64,000 nt of DNA, taken from the NCBI RefSeq assembly GCF_028372415.1, contig NW_027325142.1:326843-390842 (forward strand). Direction: 5' to 3'. The position numbers and the translations under genes are program-made. Source of the DNA: Notamacropus eugenii. Its lineage: Eukaryota > Chordata > Mammalia > Diprotodontia > Macropodidae. Positions 47,401-53,190 of the stretch are shown piece after piece; within the stretch, counting starts at the first letter, position 1, and each line of letters begins with the position of its first letter. Below the pieces are notes generated by a model. It worked only from the letters and a program-made list of their open reading frames with translations. It was not told the DNA's origin and did no database searches.

Positions 47401-49985
47401 TTCAAAAAGTGTTTCTTCCCAAAACCATAAAAGGTTTCTTAATTATGAAATTTTCTCAAAACATCTGGTGCTGTTCATCAAATGTTGATGGATAATTTTT
47501 CCAGTCTAAAATATTGCATTTATCTCTGATTCTTCTATCTTTGTAAGTTAACTTCACTCCGTCATTACTATCTTTTGGTACTCTCCTCTGCCTCTAATCT
47601 CCTGACCTTCCTTGATAACAATCACTTGCAAAAGTGATATTTGTAATGTTTGGTTTCACCATTTCACTCTCTTATCTCTTTAAATTATTATGGCTCCTTA
47701 TTATCTGTAGTATCAAATTTTATGTCAAGGTTTTAAAATTTAAAGGTCTTCACAATTCCTACTAAGTTCTCTTACTACCTTCTATGAATTTTACAATTTA
47801 ACTACAATACTTACATGCTGTTCCTTCAAAAGAAAAAAAAACTCCATGTTCTGTGTGTTCAATATCAAAATCCTTTTTTCAACATTCAGCTTAAATCTTA
47901 CTTTTTCTATAACGGCTTTCTCAGTTTCATTGTTTTATGTTTCACAGCCTATGTTTCATTTACTGTATATATCTTCTATCTATGCAGTTACTCCTGTGTT
48001 GTTAGTAATTTCTTGGGGACAGAGACTATGATTTTGGTCTTTCTTTTGAATTGAAGTATGTTTCATAGCACTTGGCACAAAATAAGTACTTGATAATTTT
48101 TTTTGTTAATTTTAAAGAATGAAACACAATTAGGTGGCAAAGTGGGCTGAAGAGGACTGGGCATGGAATCAGAAAGACTTTAGTTCAAAACAGCTTTAGT
48201 CACTCAATACCTGTACGAACCTGGCCAAATCATTTAATCTTTCTTACTTCAATTTCATTATCTGTAAAATGAAATGGAGAAGGAAATAGTAACCCAAATG
48301 TGAAGAAGAAAAAAAACAAAAAGAAAGAAAAAGGGAAAGCCAGGATAGAGATTTTTATACATGGCAGAGTCAGAAGACATCATAGTGGTACACTTCACAG
48401 GTAAAAATTTAGGGTTAGTATAAGTAGATTGAAATGGTCAATACATATTTATATACATATATTTGTGCATATGTGCATATATGTATGTATATACAGTCAT
48501 AACTGAGAAAGTGCTTATTTTATCATATTACAAAAAGAGATTTGGTTAATGTTTTATTGCACATGTGAATTTCTCTGTTTGTCACATAAAATATATTAGG
48601 TTCTACGTGCATCTATTTGTCCTTCCTGTTAACTGTTAATTTTGAATGTAAGAATCTCCTTTGTTTTATTAGACAGTTAGCTGTTTCTATGAATTATTGG
48701 ATTTGTTTAGGTAAAAATTCTGGTGGCAATTTTTGAATTGCTAAAATTAATTGTTTAATCTTTTATTTACCTTATTGTTTACTATGTTTCTAATGTTTGA
48801 GGATTTTCATATTTTGTGATTTATGTGGTTCAGCATTATTGGCCTAAATGTATTTTTTGAGAATTATTGTTGTATGTTTCTGTGGTGTACTATGGAGTGG
48901 TTTGTTTAATTAAATTATGTAGTGTACTTGTTTGTAGCCCAATTTAGCAGATTGGAATGATGTGTTTTTAATGTGCTTTATAGATGTAAGAGCTATTCTA
49001 CTTATAGGTTATTTGTTGAAAAAACTTTTTTGCTTTGCTTTACATATATTAATTTTTTAAATTTTTGGAAGTAAAGCAATTTTTTTTTATTGCCAGTTGC
49101 ATGTATAGTGATTAGTGCTAAGTAATGTTTAATGTATGGTGATGGATTGCTTTTTATATACATGTAAGTGTGTGTGTCTGTGAGAGAGAGAAAGGGTTAA
49201 TGGTGCATGTATGTTATTAAGTATATATGTTCAGTTTTTTAAAGTGGTGGAATGTATTTGACAGATAAGTAAGTTTAAAATCAGTACTGTTGTTGAAGTG
49301 GTAGGAAACAAGTTTAAAGTTTGTATTAATATATGGGCTGGGTGTTAAAATTTATTAAATTATATTTTTATTGTTAAATGTTGAATTGGATAACTTGTAA
49401 TGAATTTTGGTTTTAAACCGATTTTTAAATAGTTTGGTATTGTTGTTTTATTCATAGTAGCCTAAATGAAAAAAATATATATATATATGGTATGTCAGTA
49501 CAGTTCATAGTGGTAAACACCTCTGTTTAATTTTTGATGGGGTTTGGAATATGCACGCTTAAAAAATTAAGTTTTAAATCTAAAAATGTGTTATTTCGGT
49601 TTGAGTCAAAGACAGTATCAGTGATAAAGTTTTGTGAGAAAGTATTTTCATTTAAGAAAATTATGTGTTCTTGGTTCACGTGTTGAAGGTATGAAGTTAA
49701 ATTTTTTAAGGGAGTAAACGATATGTTTGGTTAAGTAAATTTTTTGGTTGGAATTGTTTTATTTGAGTACGAGAAAGGTTAGTACGGTTTTTTCTTCAGT
49801 AAACGATCGAAATAATCAAGAGGAAGTCAGAAATCTTCAGTCCCTCCCCCAACATATCTTGTCACTGACCTGACTTCTTGAATGAGAGGGGCGCTGTTGG
49901 ATCTCCTCAGATTTCCCCGTTCACTGCAGGCACCAGAGGTATTTGTCGAAATATCAACGTCCAGTTCCATTTTTTCCTGAGCCAT
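5543..49985 (-). CDS. PABIR2: PABIR2 (FAM122B)-like PP2A-B55 inhibitor, nine-exon coding region
   Basis: Spliced gene on the minus strand. Exons of 116, 79, 57, 44, 55, 93, 89, 65 and 97 nt join in one frame: 231 codons plus 2 nt. The start is the ATG at 49985, in the family context MAQEKMELD. Family blocks appear in order: RRSNSAPL (the region of the CHK1/14-3-3-regulated serine in PABIR1), RRNSTT, RLHQIKQ (the known B55-binding short motif), the PP2A-inhibitory helix EEAMDLINRET plus AMQISQSWEES, two proline-directed blocks (VSPAPSPTRG, PPSPIPSPTRRFTT), NCIRPG with a basic KRK, and FQGITNML. Family members bind and inhibit PP2A-B55 in the nucleus and help control mitotic entry. Most blocks resemble human FAM122B more than FAM122C, although EEAMDL is C-like. 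The C-terminus is unresolved. Exons 4-7 lie in the left palindrome arm. Confidence 0.9.
5640..6519. other. Intron 8, distal half, nothing recognised
   Basis: AT-rich intronic sequence between exons 9 and 8 with no clear repeat or conserved element by eye. Confidence 0.5.
6520..6785 (+). repeat. MIR SINE, nearly full length
   Basis: Runs from ATGAGGATGTGAGTTCAAT through TTGGGCAAGTCACTTAAGCC and GTAATGGGGATAATAATAGC to TGGTAGCTATTATTACTATT, the complete MIR order. Confidence 0.85.
7407..7471 (-). CDS. PABIR2: PABIR2-like coding exon 8
   Basis: 65 nt. It completes the threonine and encodes RRSHSPVNCIRPGILGAVKRK, then one base of the next codon, with AAAAG/GTACTG as donor. The acceptor is a tandem TAG-CAG (NAGNAG). 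Using the first AG keeps the family's double arginine; using the second drops one. The exon lies outside the arm length visible here, so whether the right arm has a copy is unknown. Confidence 0.9.
7472..8689. other. Intron 7, proximal part, nothing recognised
   Basis: Between exon 8 and the HAL1 at 8690. No confident repeat family or conserved exon. Confidence 0.5.
8690..11262 (+). mobile_element. HAL1-type (ORF1-only) LINE, long copy
   Basis: 5' region with GGAGCCAAGACAGG and an AAACCCCTCCAAATACCTTT block, then an ORF1 remnant with stops: a coiled-coil-like lysine/glutamate-rich stretch near 9000-9200, ISGLPESCDQNKSLDIIFQE near 9255-9310, and an open tail at 9406-9735. After ORF1 it joins directly to an ORF2 C-terminal/3' UTR region, with no endonuclease or reverse transcriptase domain, which defines half-L1 elements. 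Ends near 11262. The palindrome begins (as visible) inside it at 8895; mirrored at 61633-64000. Confidence 0.75.
11263..11835 (+). mobile_element. L1 ORF2 3' fragment
   Basis: Starts with GTGTCTCTGATAAAGGGCTC and carries ORF2 C-terminal blocks (GGACAAACG, GATGTGGGAAAATTGGAAC, ACCCAGCAATATCGCTTCTA, AATTGGAAATTGAGGAG) but stops before the 3' UTR. Abuts the HAL1 upstream head to tail. Mirrored at 61060-61632. Confidence 0.75.
12356..12444 (-). CDS. PABIR2: PABIR2-like coding exon 7, left-arm copy
   Basis: 89 nt after a T-rich AAAG acceptor. It encodes QCFSPSLQSFVSSSGF followed by PPSPIPSPTRRFT and ends with the first two bases of a threonine codon before GTAAGT. Intron 6 is only 125 bp. Mirrored copy at 60451-60539. 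This is the most downstream exon shown to lie in both arms. Confidence 0.93.
12570..12662 (-). CDS. PABIR2: PABIR2-like coding exon 6, left-arm copy
   Basis: 93 nt, 31 codons, encoding SGGDAEKSSFRKLIDF and VPVSPAPSPTRGVGK, the family's first SP-rich block. The donor AAG/GTAAGC is strong. The acceptor TAG is preceded by a run of A rather than a pyrimidine tract, so splicing here may be weak. Mirrored copy at 60233-60325. Confidence 0.9.
12735..12880 (+). repeat. MIR-like SINE fragment in intron 5
   Basis: TTGGAATCAGAAGCC, AAATCACTTCACTTCCCTGC and GAGTTAGACTAGATGATTCTAAG in MIR order. Only about 70 bp upstream, in gene sense, of exon 6. Mirrored at about 60015-60160. Confidence 0.6.
13040..14340 (+). 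mobile_element. Tigger/pogo-type DNA transposon, internally deleted and decayed
   Basis: Translation in shifting frames gives a Tigger N-terminus (KKKETTTLEMKKK, a CENP-B-type HTH region) near 13180-13440, then jumps to the transposase C-terminus at 13490-13780 (SSEIREAYQMWGKVQNFVEK, NIFNENAKSHF). The catalytic core is missing. The 3' terminal inverted repeat is clear: CAGTAGAACCTCGGTTTACG on the minus strand, ending at 14340 next to a TA target site. The 5' repeat was not found, so the left end is approximate. Mirrored at 58551-59855. Confidence 0.75.
14168..14192. repeat. TA microsatellite, the one difference found between arms
   Basis: The left arm reads CTATATATATATAC where the right arm (58695-58728, reverse complement) reads CTATATATATATATATAC, two TA units longer. 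This 4-base indel accounts for the change in mirror sum from 72891 to 72895. Confidence 0.85.
14460..15119 (+). mobile_element. L2 LINE 3' region
   Basis: Pyrimidine-rich L2-type tail with AAAGCCCTTCGTACCTTGGC, CTCTCCTTCTGCATCCC and AGATCCTTGAGAAGAGGGGC (the L2 'ctccttgagggcaggg' motif). Mirrored at 57772-58431. Confidence 0.65.
15120..15642 (+). mobile_element. Solitary ERV LTR (approximate ends)
   Basis: Contains a polyadenylation signal TTCAATAAATG at 15580 and ends near CACCATGACA. Promoter-like upstream half. No internal retroviral sequence follows, so probably a solo LTR. Mirrored at about 57249-57771, where it lies upstream in sense of nothing recognisable. Confidence 0.5.
15830..17050 (-). 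mobile_element. HAL1/L1 ORF1 region, antisense
   Basis: On the minus strand it reads as an A-rich, lysine- and glutamate-rich decayed ORF1 with AAACCCAGAAGAAGAAAA-type blocks and the CCAAAATCCAGATAT block. Several stops. Mirrored in sense at 55841-57061. A perfect 14-base palindrome (ACCCCTTAAGGGGT) lies within it near 16251. Confidence 0.6.
17411..17465 (-). CDS. PABIR2: PABIR2-like coding exon 5, left-arm copy
   Basis: 55 nt between TTTATAG and TTG/GTAAAG. It completes the arginine and encodes EVQTAMQISQSWEESLHL, the conserved AMQIS.SWEES helix segment. Mirrored copy at 55426-55480. Ends in phase 0. Confidence 0.93.
17561..17604 (-). CDS. PABIR2: PABIR2-like coding exon 4, left-arm copy
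   Basis: 44 nt after a T-rich tract ending TTTCAG, with an AAG/GTGAGT donor. Encodes EEAMDLINRETVRE plus a split arginine, the start of the family's PP2A-inhibitory helix. An identical mirrored copy is at 55287-55330. Intron 4 to exon 5 is only 95 bp. Confidence 0.93.
18310..18445 (+). repeat. MIR SINE
   Basis: GTGTGAGCCTGGGCAAGTCA, CTTAACC and AAATGGGGATAATAATAGC. Mirrored at 54446-54581. Confidence 0.8.
18690..19700 (-). mobile_element. L2 LINE fragment, antisense
   Basis: The minus strand carries L2 ORF-like blocks (GCCTTTGACATTGTAGATCC, GATCTTCCTAGAGTATACTT, CTCCAGTGGCTCCTTATCAC). ORFs across it are not intact. Mirrored in sense at 53191-54201. Confidence 0.65.
19960..21650 (-). mobile_element. 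HAL1/L1 antisense copy crossing the arm's inner edge
   Basis: 3' UTR-like part (CTGATTAATTTCTTGTATTA, CAATTGATGGAGACC), joined to a decayed ORF1 and then 5' UTR-like sequence. The inverted repeat stops at 21143, inside this element. The right arm therefore holds only its 3' part (51748-52931), joined to a different LINE. Confidence 0.6.
21870..23420 (-). mobile_element. L1 ORF2 fragment, antisense
   Basis: The minus strand near 23050-23145 reads NKVLAKTLQEHITAVI and then DQSGF, the L1 reverse-transcriptase block. Antisense ORF2 signals continue to about 21870. Heavily frameshifted. A poly-T and TG stretch lies at 22228-22271. Confidence 0.65.
23615..23790 (+). repeat. MAR/MIR-like tRNA SINE
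   Basis: GAGTTCAAATCCAACTTCTG, AGCTGTGTGACTCTGAG and GTGAGGATCAAATGAGA blocks in consensus order. Confidence 0.75.
24440..24710 (-). repeat. MIR SINE split by a TG/CGTG microsatellite
   Basis: Antisense MIR (GTGCTATTATTATCCACATT, TTACAGATGAG, GCTCACACAGCTAAG). The microsatellite at 24484-24534 expanded within or next to it: (TG)n, CATG, six or seven CGTG units, then (TG)n. Confidence 0.75.
24790..26020 (+). mobile_element. L2 LINE with a nested SINE
   Basis: L2 ORF-like pyrimidine-rich sequence (TGATTATTGCAACAGCCTGC followed by TAGTTGG; CAGTTTCCTTACCC). A MAR-like SINE piece interrupts it at about 25705-25800 (CCTCATTTTCCCCATC, AATGGCAAACCATTCC), and L2-like sequence resumes after. No intact ORF. 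Confidence 0.6.
26590..27035 (+). mobile_element. L2 LINE fragment
   Basis: CCTACCTGGATTACTGCAGT, AAGTGAAGTTCTGACTATGTC and CATCATGAGCTCCCTCC blocks in the order of the L2 3' region. Confidence 0.55.
27230..27440 (-). repeat. MIR SINE, antisense
   Basis: TTACAGATGAGAAAAATGAGG, then AGTTAGATATCTGGTAAGTG and CTCCAGACCTGGTGC as in reversed MIR. Confidence 0.7.
27450..28020 (+). mobile_element. L1/HAL1 5' UTR and start of ORF1
   Basis: GGAGCGGAGCCAACAAAAG start, GC-rich 5' UTR, then AAAAATGAGCAAACAACAAT and CTCAGAAGAAGATAATAGTG, the ORF1 beginning of marsupial L1/HAL1. Truncated after the first ORF1 codons. Confidence 0.7.
28330..28520 (+). repeat. MAR/MIR-like SINE
   Basis: GGACCTGGAGTTAAGAAGAC, AATTCATTTAACCTCTC and TTTGCAAACCTTAAG blocks. 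About 310 bp from exon 3. Confidence 0.65.
28776..28832 (-). CDS. PABIR2: PABIR2-like coding exon 3 (B55-binding motif)
   Basis: 57 nt, exactly 19 codons, between a TTTACAG acceptor and a CAA/GTAAGC donor. It encodes LLPSSPVRISSSRLHQIKQ. The R-L-x-x-I element in RLHQIKQ is the short linear motif by which PABIR1 docks on B55. The motif continues into the two glutamates of exon 4. This is the last exon in the invertible spacer, so the spacer/arm split separates the docking motif from the inhibitory helix. Confidence 0.92.
29106..29150. repeat. Short TGACTATCA-type tandem array
   Basis: About four imperfect units of TGACTATCAG/TCACTATCA. Confidence 0.7.
29355..29397. repeat. (AC)n microsatellite
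   Basis: About 21 uninterrupted AC dinucleotides. Confidence 0.95.
29400..30939. other. Intron 2 stretch, nothing recognised
   Basis: AT-rich sequence with scattered short ORFs and no confident repeat or exon. Confidence 0.45.
31529..31557. repeat. (GT)n microsatellite
   Basis: About 14 GT units. Confidence 0.95.
31740..33825 (-). mobile_element. HAL1, near complete, antisense
   Basis: On the minus strand it starts at about 33825 with AGTCAAGATGGCAGAGGAAA, the classic L1/HAL1 5' end. It passes a GC-richer 5' UTR and a decayed ORF1 (mirrors of CCTGGGAGTTT and GGGTCTAGAGT blocks at 32380-32450), then goes straight to a 3' UTR at 31740-31860. No RT domain is seen. Parallel in structure to the copy at 8690. 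Confidence 0.7.
34365..35025 (+). mobile_element. RTE-type LINE 3' end nested in L1
   Basis: Translation gives YACETWTVYQHHARKL, then QLRWAGHVV and GDTGAGRLS, the C-terminal signature of RTE-class elements. Next comes a C2H2-like FLCPICGRAF remnant, then TTGACTTTGTCATAGTATTA, TTTGGTCCTCTTTGAGAAGG and a (CCA)n tail at 34985-35021. Frame broken. The flanking L1 resumes on both sides, so it is a later insertion. Confidence 0.8.
34985..35021. repeat. (CCA)n tail microsatellite
   Basis: Eleven to twelve CCA units with one CGC interruption, at the 3' end of the RTE element. Confidence 0.9.
37871..38560. other. Intron 2 stretch, nothing recognised
   Basis: No repeat family or exon identified. Confidence 0.4.
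38571..38587. repeat. Short (AC)n
   Basis: Eight AC units. Confidence 0.85.
38690..39560 (+). mobile_element. HAL1-like ORF1 fragment
   Basis: Parallels 9010-9735: AAACTCCCAGAAATATTATA, AAATCCTTTCAGAGGAAAAA, TGAAATAGAGGACTTCCAAA and AAGATCAGAGCTGAATCAAG in the same order. Stops throughout. Confidence 0.65.
40081..40146 (+). repeat. 66-bp direct repeat, copy 1
   Basis: Matches 41234-41299 at 64 of 66 positions: begins GTAAGTAAGTGATGAAAATA, ends CTTCTTTGCTTTAAGC. The copies are 1153 bp apart, and the sequence between them is unrelated to either flank. Confidence 0.9.
41234..41299 (+). repeat. 66-bp direct repeat, copy 2
   Basis: Second copy of the unit at 40081, with two transition differences. 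Same orientation. Confidence 0.9.
41300..42430. other. Intron 2 stretch, possible old retroviral remnant
   Basis: No ORF. A TTTAAAATAAACACCCAAA end near 42180 resembles an LTR polyadenylation signal, but boundaries could not be found. Confidence 0.25.
42480..43480 (+). mobile_element. L1 ORF2 fragment, sense
   Basis: CAATATACCAAAGTCTGTGA, GATGCGGTCAAAACGGTACT and AAAATTTATAAAGTCATCAA, followed by an A-rich decayed ORF2 N-terminal/RT region. Confidence 0.7.
43990..44105 (+). mobile_element. L2 3' end fragment
   Basis: TGATTGTAAACTCTTTGTTG and CCAGTGCTTAGCACCAGGTC resemble the L2 terminal motif. Confidence 0.5.
44363..44402. repeat. (TG)n microsatellite
   Basis: About 20 TG units. Confidence 0.95.
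44700..45090 (+). repeat. Probable marsupial interspersed repeat, family not named
   Basis: GGTGATGTCATGACATATAA, AAGTGAGGGAGTCACTGAAA, CATCTGGGTCCAGTGGGCAG and GGACCTTGGCCTTTTCAAGC read like a repeat I associate with marsupial genomes, but I cannot name it with certainty. Confidence 0.4.
45165..45425 (-). repeat. MAR-type SINE, nearly full length, antisense
   Basis: TTTCTTGGCAAA-like start, CTTGCCATTTCCTTCTCCAG, CATTAAGTGACTTGTCTAGG and ATCCATTGTACCACCTAGC in reverse consensus order. About 470 bp from exon 2. Confidence 0.8.
45894..45972 (-). CDS. PABIR2: PABIR2-like coding exon 2
   Basis: 79 nt flanked by a pyrimidine-rich tract with CAG acceptor and a TTG/GTAAG donor. It completes the split serine codon from exon 1 and encodes DNSQVFQNDIFQ, then PRRNSTTVMNRHNL, matching the family's second exon. 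It ends in phase 0. It is unique to the spacer. Confidence 0.92.
46100..46575 (+). mobile_element. 5'-truncated L1, 3' UTR
   Basis: TCTATCAACTGGGGAGCTAA, AATATTATTCTGCTATAAGA, ATGAATGACTCAGCTCTTCT and the TACATAATTGCACATGTATA block, ending A-rich near 46575. Confidence 0.75.
47520..48105 (+). mobile_element. L2 LINE 3' region
   Basis: ATTATGGCTCCTTATTATCT, AAAGGTCTTCACAATTCCTA, CTTGGGGACAGAGACTATG and TAGCACTTGGCACAAAATAA, followed by GTACTTGATAA. This is the L2 tail order. Confidence 0.7.
48128..48300 (+). repeat. MAR-like SINE
   Basis: TAGGTGGCAAAGTGGGCTGA, CATGGAATCAGAAAGAC, CCAAATCATTTAATC and ATGGAGAAGGAAATAG blocks. Confidence 0.7.
48661..49800. other. Strongly C-poor, G/T-rich intron 1 segment next to the promoter
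   Basis: Hand count over the 1140 bases gives roughly 76 C and 236 G on the plus strand, with T well above A. The skew starts near 48.6 kb and ends at the CpG-rich promoter. I recognise no repeat family. No ORF of note. Confidence 0.7.
49870..49985 (-). CDS. PABIR2: PABIR2-like coding exon 1
   Basis: Begins with ATG in good Kozak context (GGACATGG on the minus strand). It encodes 38 codons plus 2 nt, starting MAQEKMELDVD and ending RRSNSAPLIQEV. The donor is CAG followed by GTCAGT, read at 49869 downward. The RSNSAP serine corresponds to the residue that CHK1 phosphorylates in the paralogue PABIR1 (family knowledge). The exon lies in the spacer, about 1.8 kb from the right-arm inner edge, and is single copy in the window. 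Confidence 0.93.
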
Positions 49986-50250
49986 GTCCGTGAAGGTAAA
50001 AGGCTTTACAAGCTCCGTAAGACTTCCGGTATGCCGAGTACGTAAAGCAAGATCCGGTCGTACCGCGCTGATCCGTAGTTGTTGTTATTTCACGACAATT
50101 CAGGTATCCACTCAATTTAGAAAAGACGTTTACAGAACTTAAAGCTAAGCTCCTGTCTGCTCCGCCCAAAAGCCTTGGGCGTTTACTTCCGGGTTGCGGG
50201 ATTTTTTTTTTTTTTTTTCTCTCCAAACTTGGGGGCGGTTATGTGTACAA
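49986..50250 (-). promoter_or_regulatory. CpG-rich promoter and 5' UTR of the PABIR2-like gene, possibly bidirectional
   Basis: Locally high CpG density in otherwise AT-rich DNA directly upstream of the start codon. Minus-strand ETS/GABP boxes (CCGGAAGT, CGGAAGT) lie near 50184-50193 and 50022-50029. GC boxes lie near 50160 (GGGCGGA, minus strand) and 50230 (GGGGCGG, plus strand). There is no TATA box near the start. These are housekeeping-type elements and often fire both ways. On the plus side a donor-like CAG/GTAAAC at 50296 is followed about 5 kb later by exon 4 of the right arm. Confidence 0.65.
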
Positions 50251-50559
50251 CGGCAATAAATAACTACACACTGGAATAATGCCTAACAATATCCAGGTAA
50301 ACTTCATTTTGTTTAGGTAATATTTGAAAGCACAACATACGTTATTTTAAAAAGCTGTGTCCAACTCATACTATAACATAATATGTAAAAAAGTTAACAA
50401 AATATCTTTTCTATAACCTTCAAATACACTTTATAGCTTTTTCATGGTCCAATTTAAATTTTACATAATTATCTCCCAATTCACATTTTCAAATCCCCTT
50501 TTCATCCAAATACATGAAATGAATACTTTCTTCCAACTATTCATTTTGGTAAAAATTAA

Positions 50560-51747
50560 CCGCACAAATTCCAAAAGAATGGATTTCATAATAGAAAACA
50601 AGTACATCATTAAATAATAGAGGTGATAATGAGTGTCCTTGCTTCACCCCTAATCTTATTGCTGTGTGGGATGGCTCAGGTCCCTACATAAATCAATTAT
50701 TCAGAGGCCTCTCAAAGTGATGACAGAAAAGAGTTTTATTCGATTCTCGAGAATCTGGACAATCCCACAGCAGTTCACCTGGAGTAGGAAAGCCGAAGAT
50801 AAAAATCAGGACAGTGATTTATAAACCCTAACGCAAGTCCCTCCTCCCTCCCCCGCCACTGACCATTATCCTCATTAGCTGAGGATATGGTCTTACATTC
50901 TAGACAGGAGATCGAACCAATCCCTTTGAAATGAAGACATCGAGGAATTACGCAAGTTTTGTCCAATCATTGAGACCCCAGTACACCACACAGTTTTATA
51001 CCTTATATGGAACTATTCTATTCCAAAAACACTGCAGCCCCGAGCCTCCAGGCCCCACCTCACCCTTGGGAGAAAACCACAATCTGAGGAGTCTTCACCA
51101 AGTCTATCCCACTCATTGTGAAGTCTTCTCCCTTGTCTCCATTATACATAGTAGTTGCTCATGGTTACATATAAATATTACATATAATTCTAAAGTAAAT
51201 TCGATTTATACTGATGCTCTTTAACATTTTTAATAGGAATGGGTGCTGCATTTTGTGAAAGTGTTTTTCCGCATGTATGTAATATCTGTTACTTTTGTTA
51301 TTGATGTAGCCAATTATGCTAATACTGAGCCACATCTCCATGCGTGCTACAAATCCCACCTGGTCCTAGTGTCTCATACTTGTGTAATCTCTTTGCTAGT
51401 ATTTCATTTAAATTTTTTCCATCAATATTCACCAGGGAAATTTGTCTATAATTTTCTATCTCTCAGCTCTTCATGATTTTTGAATCACTGTGTTTACATT
51501 TGTGTAGTACTAAGAGTTTGATACAACTCCTTCTTTCTGTATTTCTCCAAACTATTTCCATACTACTCCGATTAATTTTTCTTTAAATGTGTACTGAAAA
51601 CCATTTGCAAATCGATCTCATCCTTGGAATTTTTTATTACAAGGTCCATTGAAGGCTTTTTCAAATGATTTTTCTAAGGTTAGGTTATTTAAATATTTTT
51701 TTTCTTCATTTGTTAATCTGTATCATTTATATTTCTGTATACATTCC
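50560..51747 (-). mobile_element. L1 ORF2 fragment, antisense, interrupted by an LTR
   Basis: Antisense ORF2 signals before (GAGTGTCCTTGCTTCACCCC) and after (AATAGGAATGGGTGCTGCAT, TTGATGTAGCCAATTATGC) the LTR at 50662-51115. It ends exactly where the right palindrome arm begins at 51748. Confidence 0.75.
50662..51115 (-). mobile_element. Solitary ERV LTR upstream of the PABIR2-like promoter
   Basis: Minus-strand order: TGAGTGGGAT terminus, TATAAAACTGTGTGG box at about 50990-51000, a second TATAAA near 50818, AATAAAACTC polyadenylation signal near 50735, and an ATCCCACA terminus. ATTG flanks both sides (50658-50661 and 51115-51118), a plausible 4-bp target duplication, with L1 resuming on each side. 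Same orientation as the PABIR2-like gene and about 0.7-1.1 kb upstream of its start codon, so a possible alternative promoter. Confidence 0.6.
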
Positions 51748-52931
51748 TGCTCACTCTTTGGGAATCCTGAAAGTTTGTAGACTTTTAGTCAAAATTATGA
51801 AAGGAGCAGATGGATGTAAGAGGACAGAAACTCAGGTCAGATGGACGTTGTCCCTCCTCAGATACACAGAGCTTAGGACTAACAGGTACAACAAGTATTC
51901 CTAGAAGAGTTAAAAAGAAAAGTTGCTTTTCTAAAGACTTAAAAAAAAAAGTTCTACAAACCAAATGGGAGCAGTGGAGGGGAAAAAACGTAAAAGAACT
52001 AAAGTATTTATGAATAGAGGAGTAACAGCTTTCAAAAAGAGGTACAAAACTGTGCTGAAGAAAGGTAAGCCATACAAAATTACAATTGGCCAAATGAAAG
52101 CTAATAATTTCATGAGCTACCAGGAAATAAAAGAAAGTTGAGTCTGAAAAAGATGTGTGTGAAATAGTTAATAGGAAAAACAACTATCCTGGAAAAAAGA
52201 TCAAAGAGAGATGATTTAAGGATAATTGGACCACCTGACAATAAGAGCAAGAATAAGAGAAAGTCTCCTATTCTGAGAAATCCTACAAGAAAACACTTAG
52301 ATAGTTTAGAACCAGGGAATACCACCAGTTAGTTGTCTCCAGAAAAAAAGCACAAAAGAAGACTCCTAAGGATAGTATAGCCAAAATGCAGGACTCCAAG
52401 ATGAAGGAAAAGAAAATCCTTCAAGCAACCTGAAAAAAAGGATTCAGTGACAGAGAAGCCACAATAAAGATCATACGAGATGTATCAACCAGGATCTAAA
52501 CGTACAACTCAGGACAATCGTCCCCAAAATTGTCAAAGAAAGGAGAAGAAAGACACATGTGTGGATACGAAGAATTGGAAATTGTCAGGTCTCCATCAAT
52601 TGGACAGTAGTTGAATAAGTTATTGTTATTATACTGTAAGAAATTTTTAGTATTATATTATATCGTATATATATTATAATACAAGAAATTAATCAGGGAA
52701 TAGTTTCATAGACACTGTGGAGGACTTGTGTAAGCTAATGCACATTAAAGTGAGCAGAAATAGGAGAACAATTATGTGATAACAATATGTAAAATAATCA
52801 GCCTTGAAAGACTTAAATAATCGTTCTGATCAGTACAACCAACCACAATTCTAGGGGATTCAGAGTAAAACTTGCTGTCCAACTCAACATGGAGAACTGA
52901 TGAATGCCTGCTGAGAAATGAAAATTAAATA
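51748..52931 (+). mobile_element. HAL1/L1 fragment, right arm (mirror of 19960-21143)
   Basis: Reverse complement of the left-arm element. The open frame of 132 codons antisense at 51785-52183 is a shadow of decayed ORF1. Confidence 0.6.
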
Positions 52932-53190
52932 AAATTGAATTATAAAAAGTTTACCAGGGGGTAAAGTCATTGTGTTATAAAGTTGTTGTTTGAAGATACA
53001 TAAAGAACTAATCCTTAATTCATGAGAAGAGTCATTTCCCCTAATAAATAAGCAAGTGATATGAGTGAACAGTCTGGAAAGGAAGAAATCCAAGCTATCA
53101 CTAGCCATACTGGGTAACTGGTAGGATCTGCAAGGAACAGGAAAAACAGTTCCCATTCTCAAGGAGCTTACAGTCTTTTAAGTCTGGCTT

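Noticed and set aside
48661-49800. Marsupial X-inactivation RNA (RSX) locus
   Set aside because: The human orthologue's X location made me look, but there are no long GC-rich tandem repeats or spliced lncRNA signature, so no claim is made.
49954-50226. 90-codon open frame upstream of exon 1
   Set aside because: Out of frame with the MAQEKMELD start; it covers the 5' UTR and promoter, beginning in a poly-T tract.
51785-52183. 132-codon open frame, minus strand (same as 20708-21106 plus)
   Set aside because: Phenylalanine/serine-rich shadow, antisense to a decayed LINE ORF1. No domain or splice logic.
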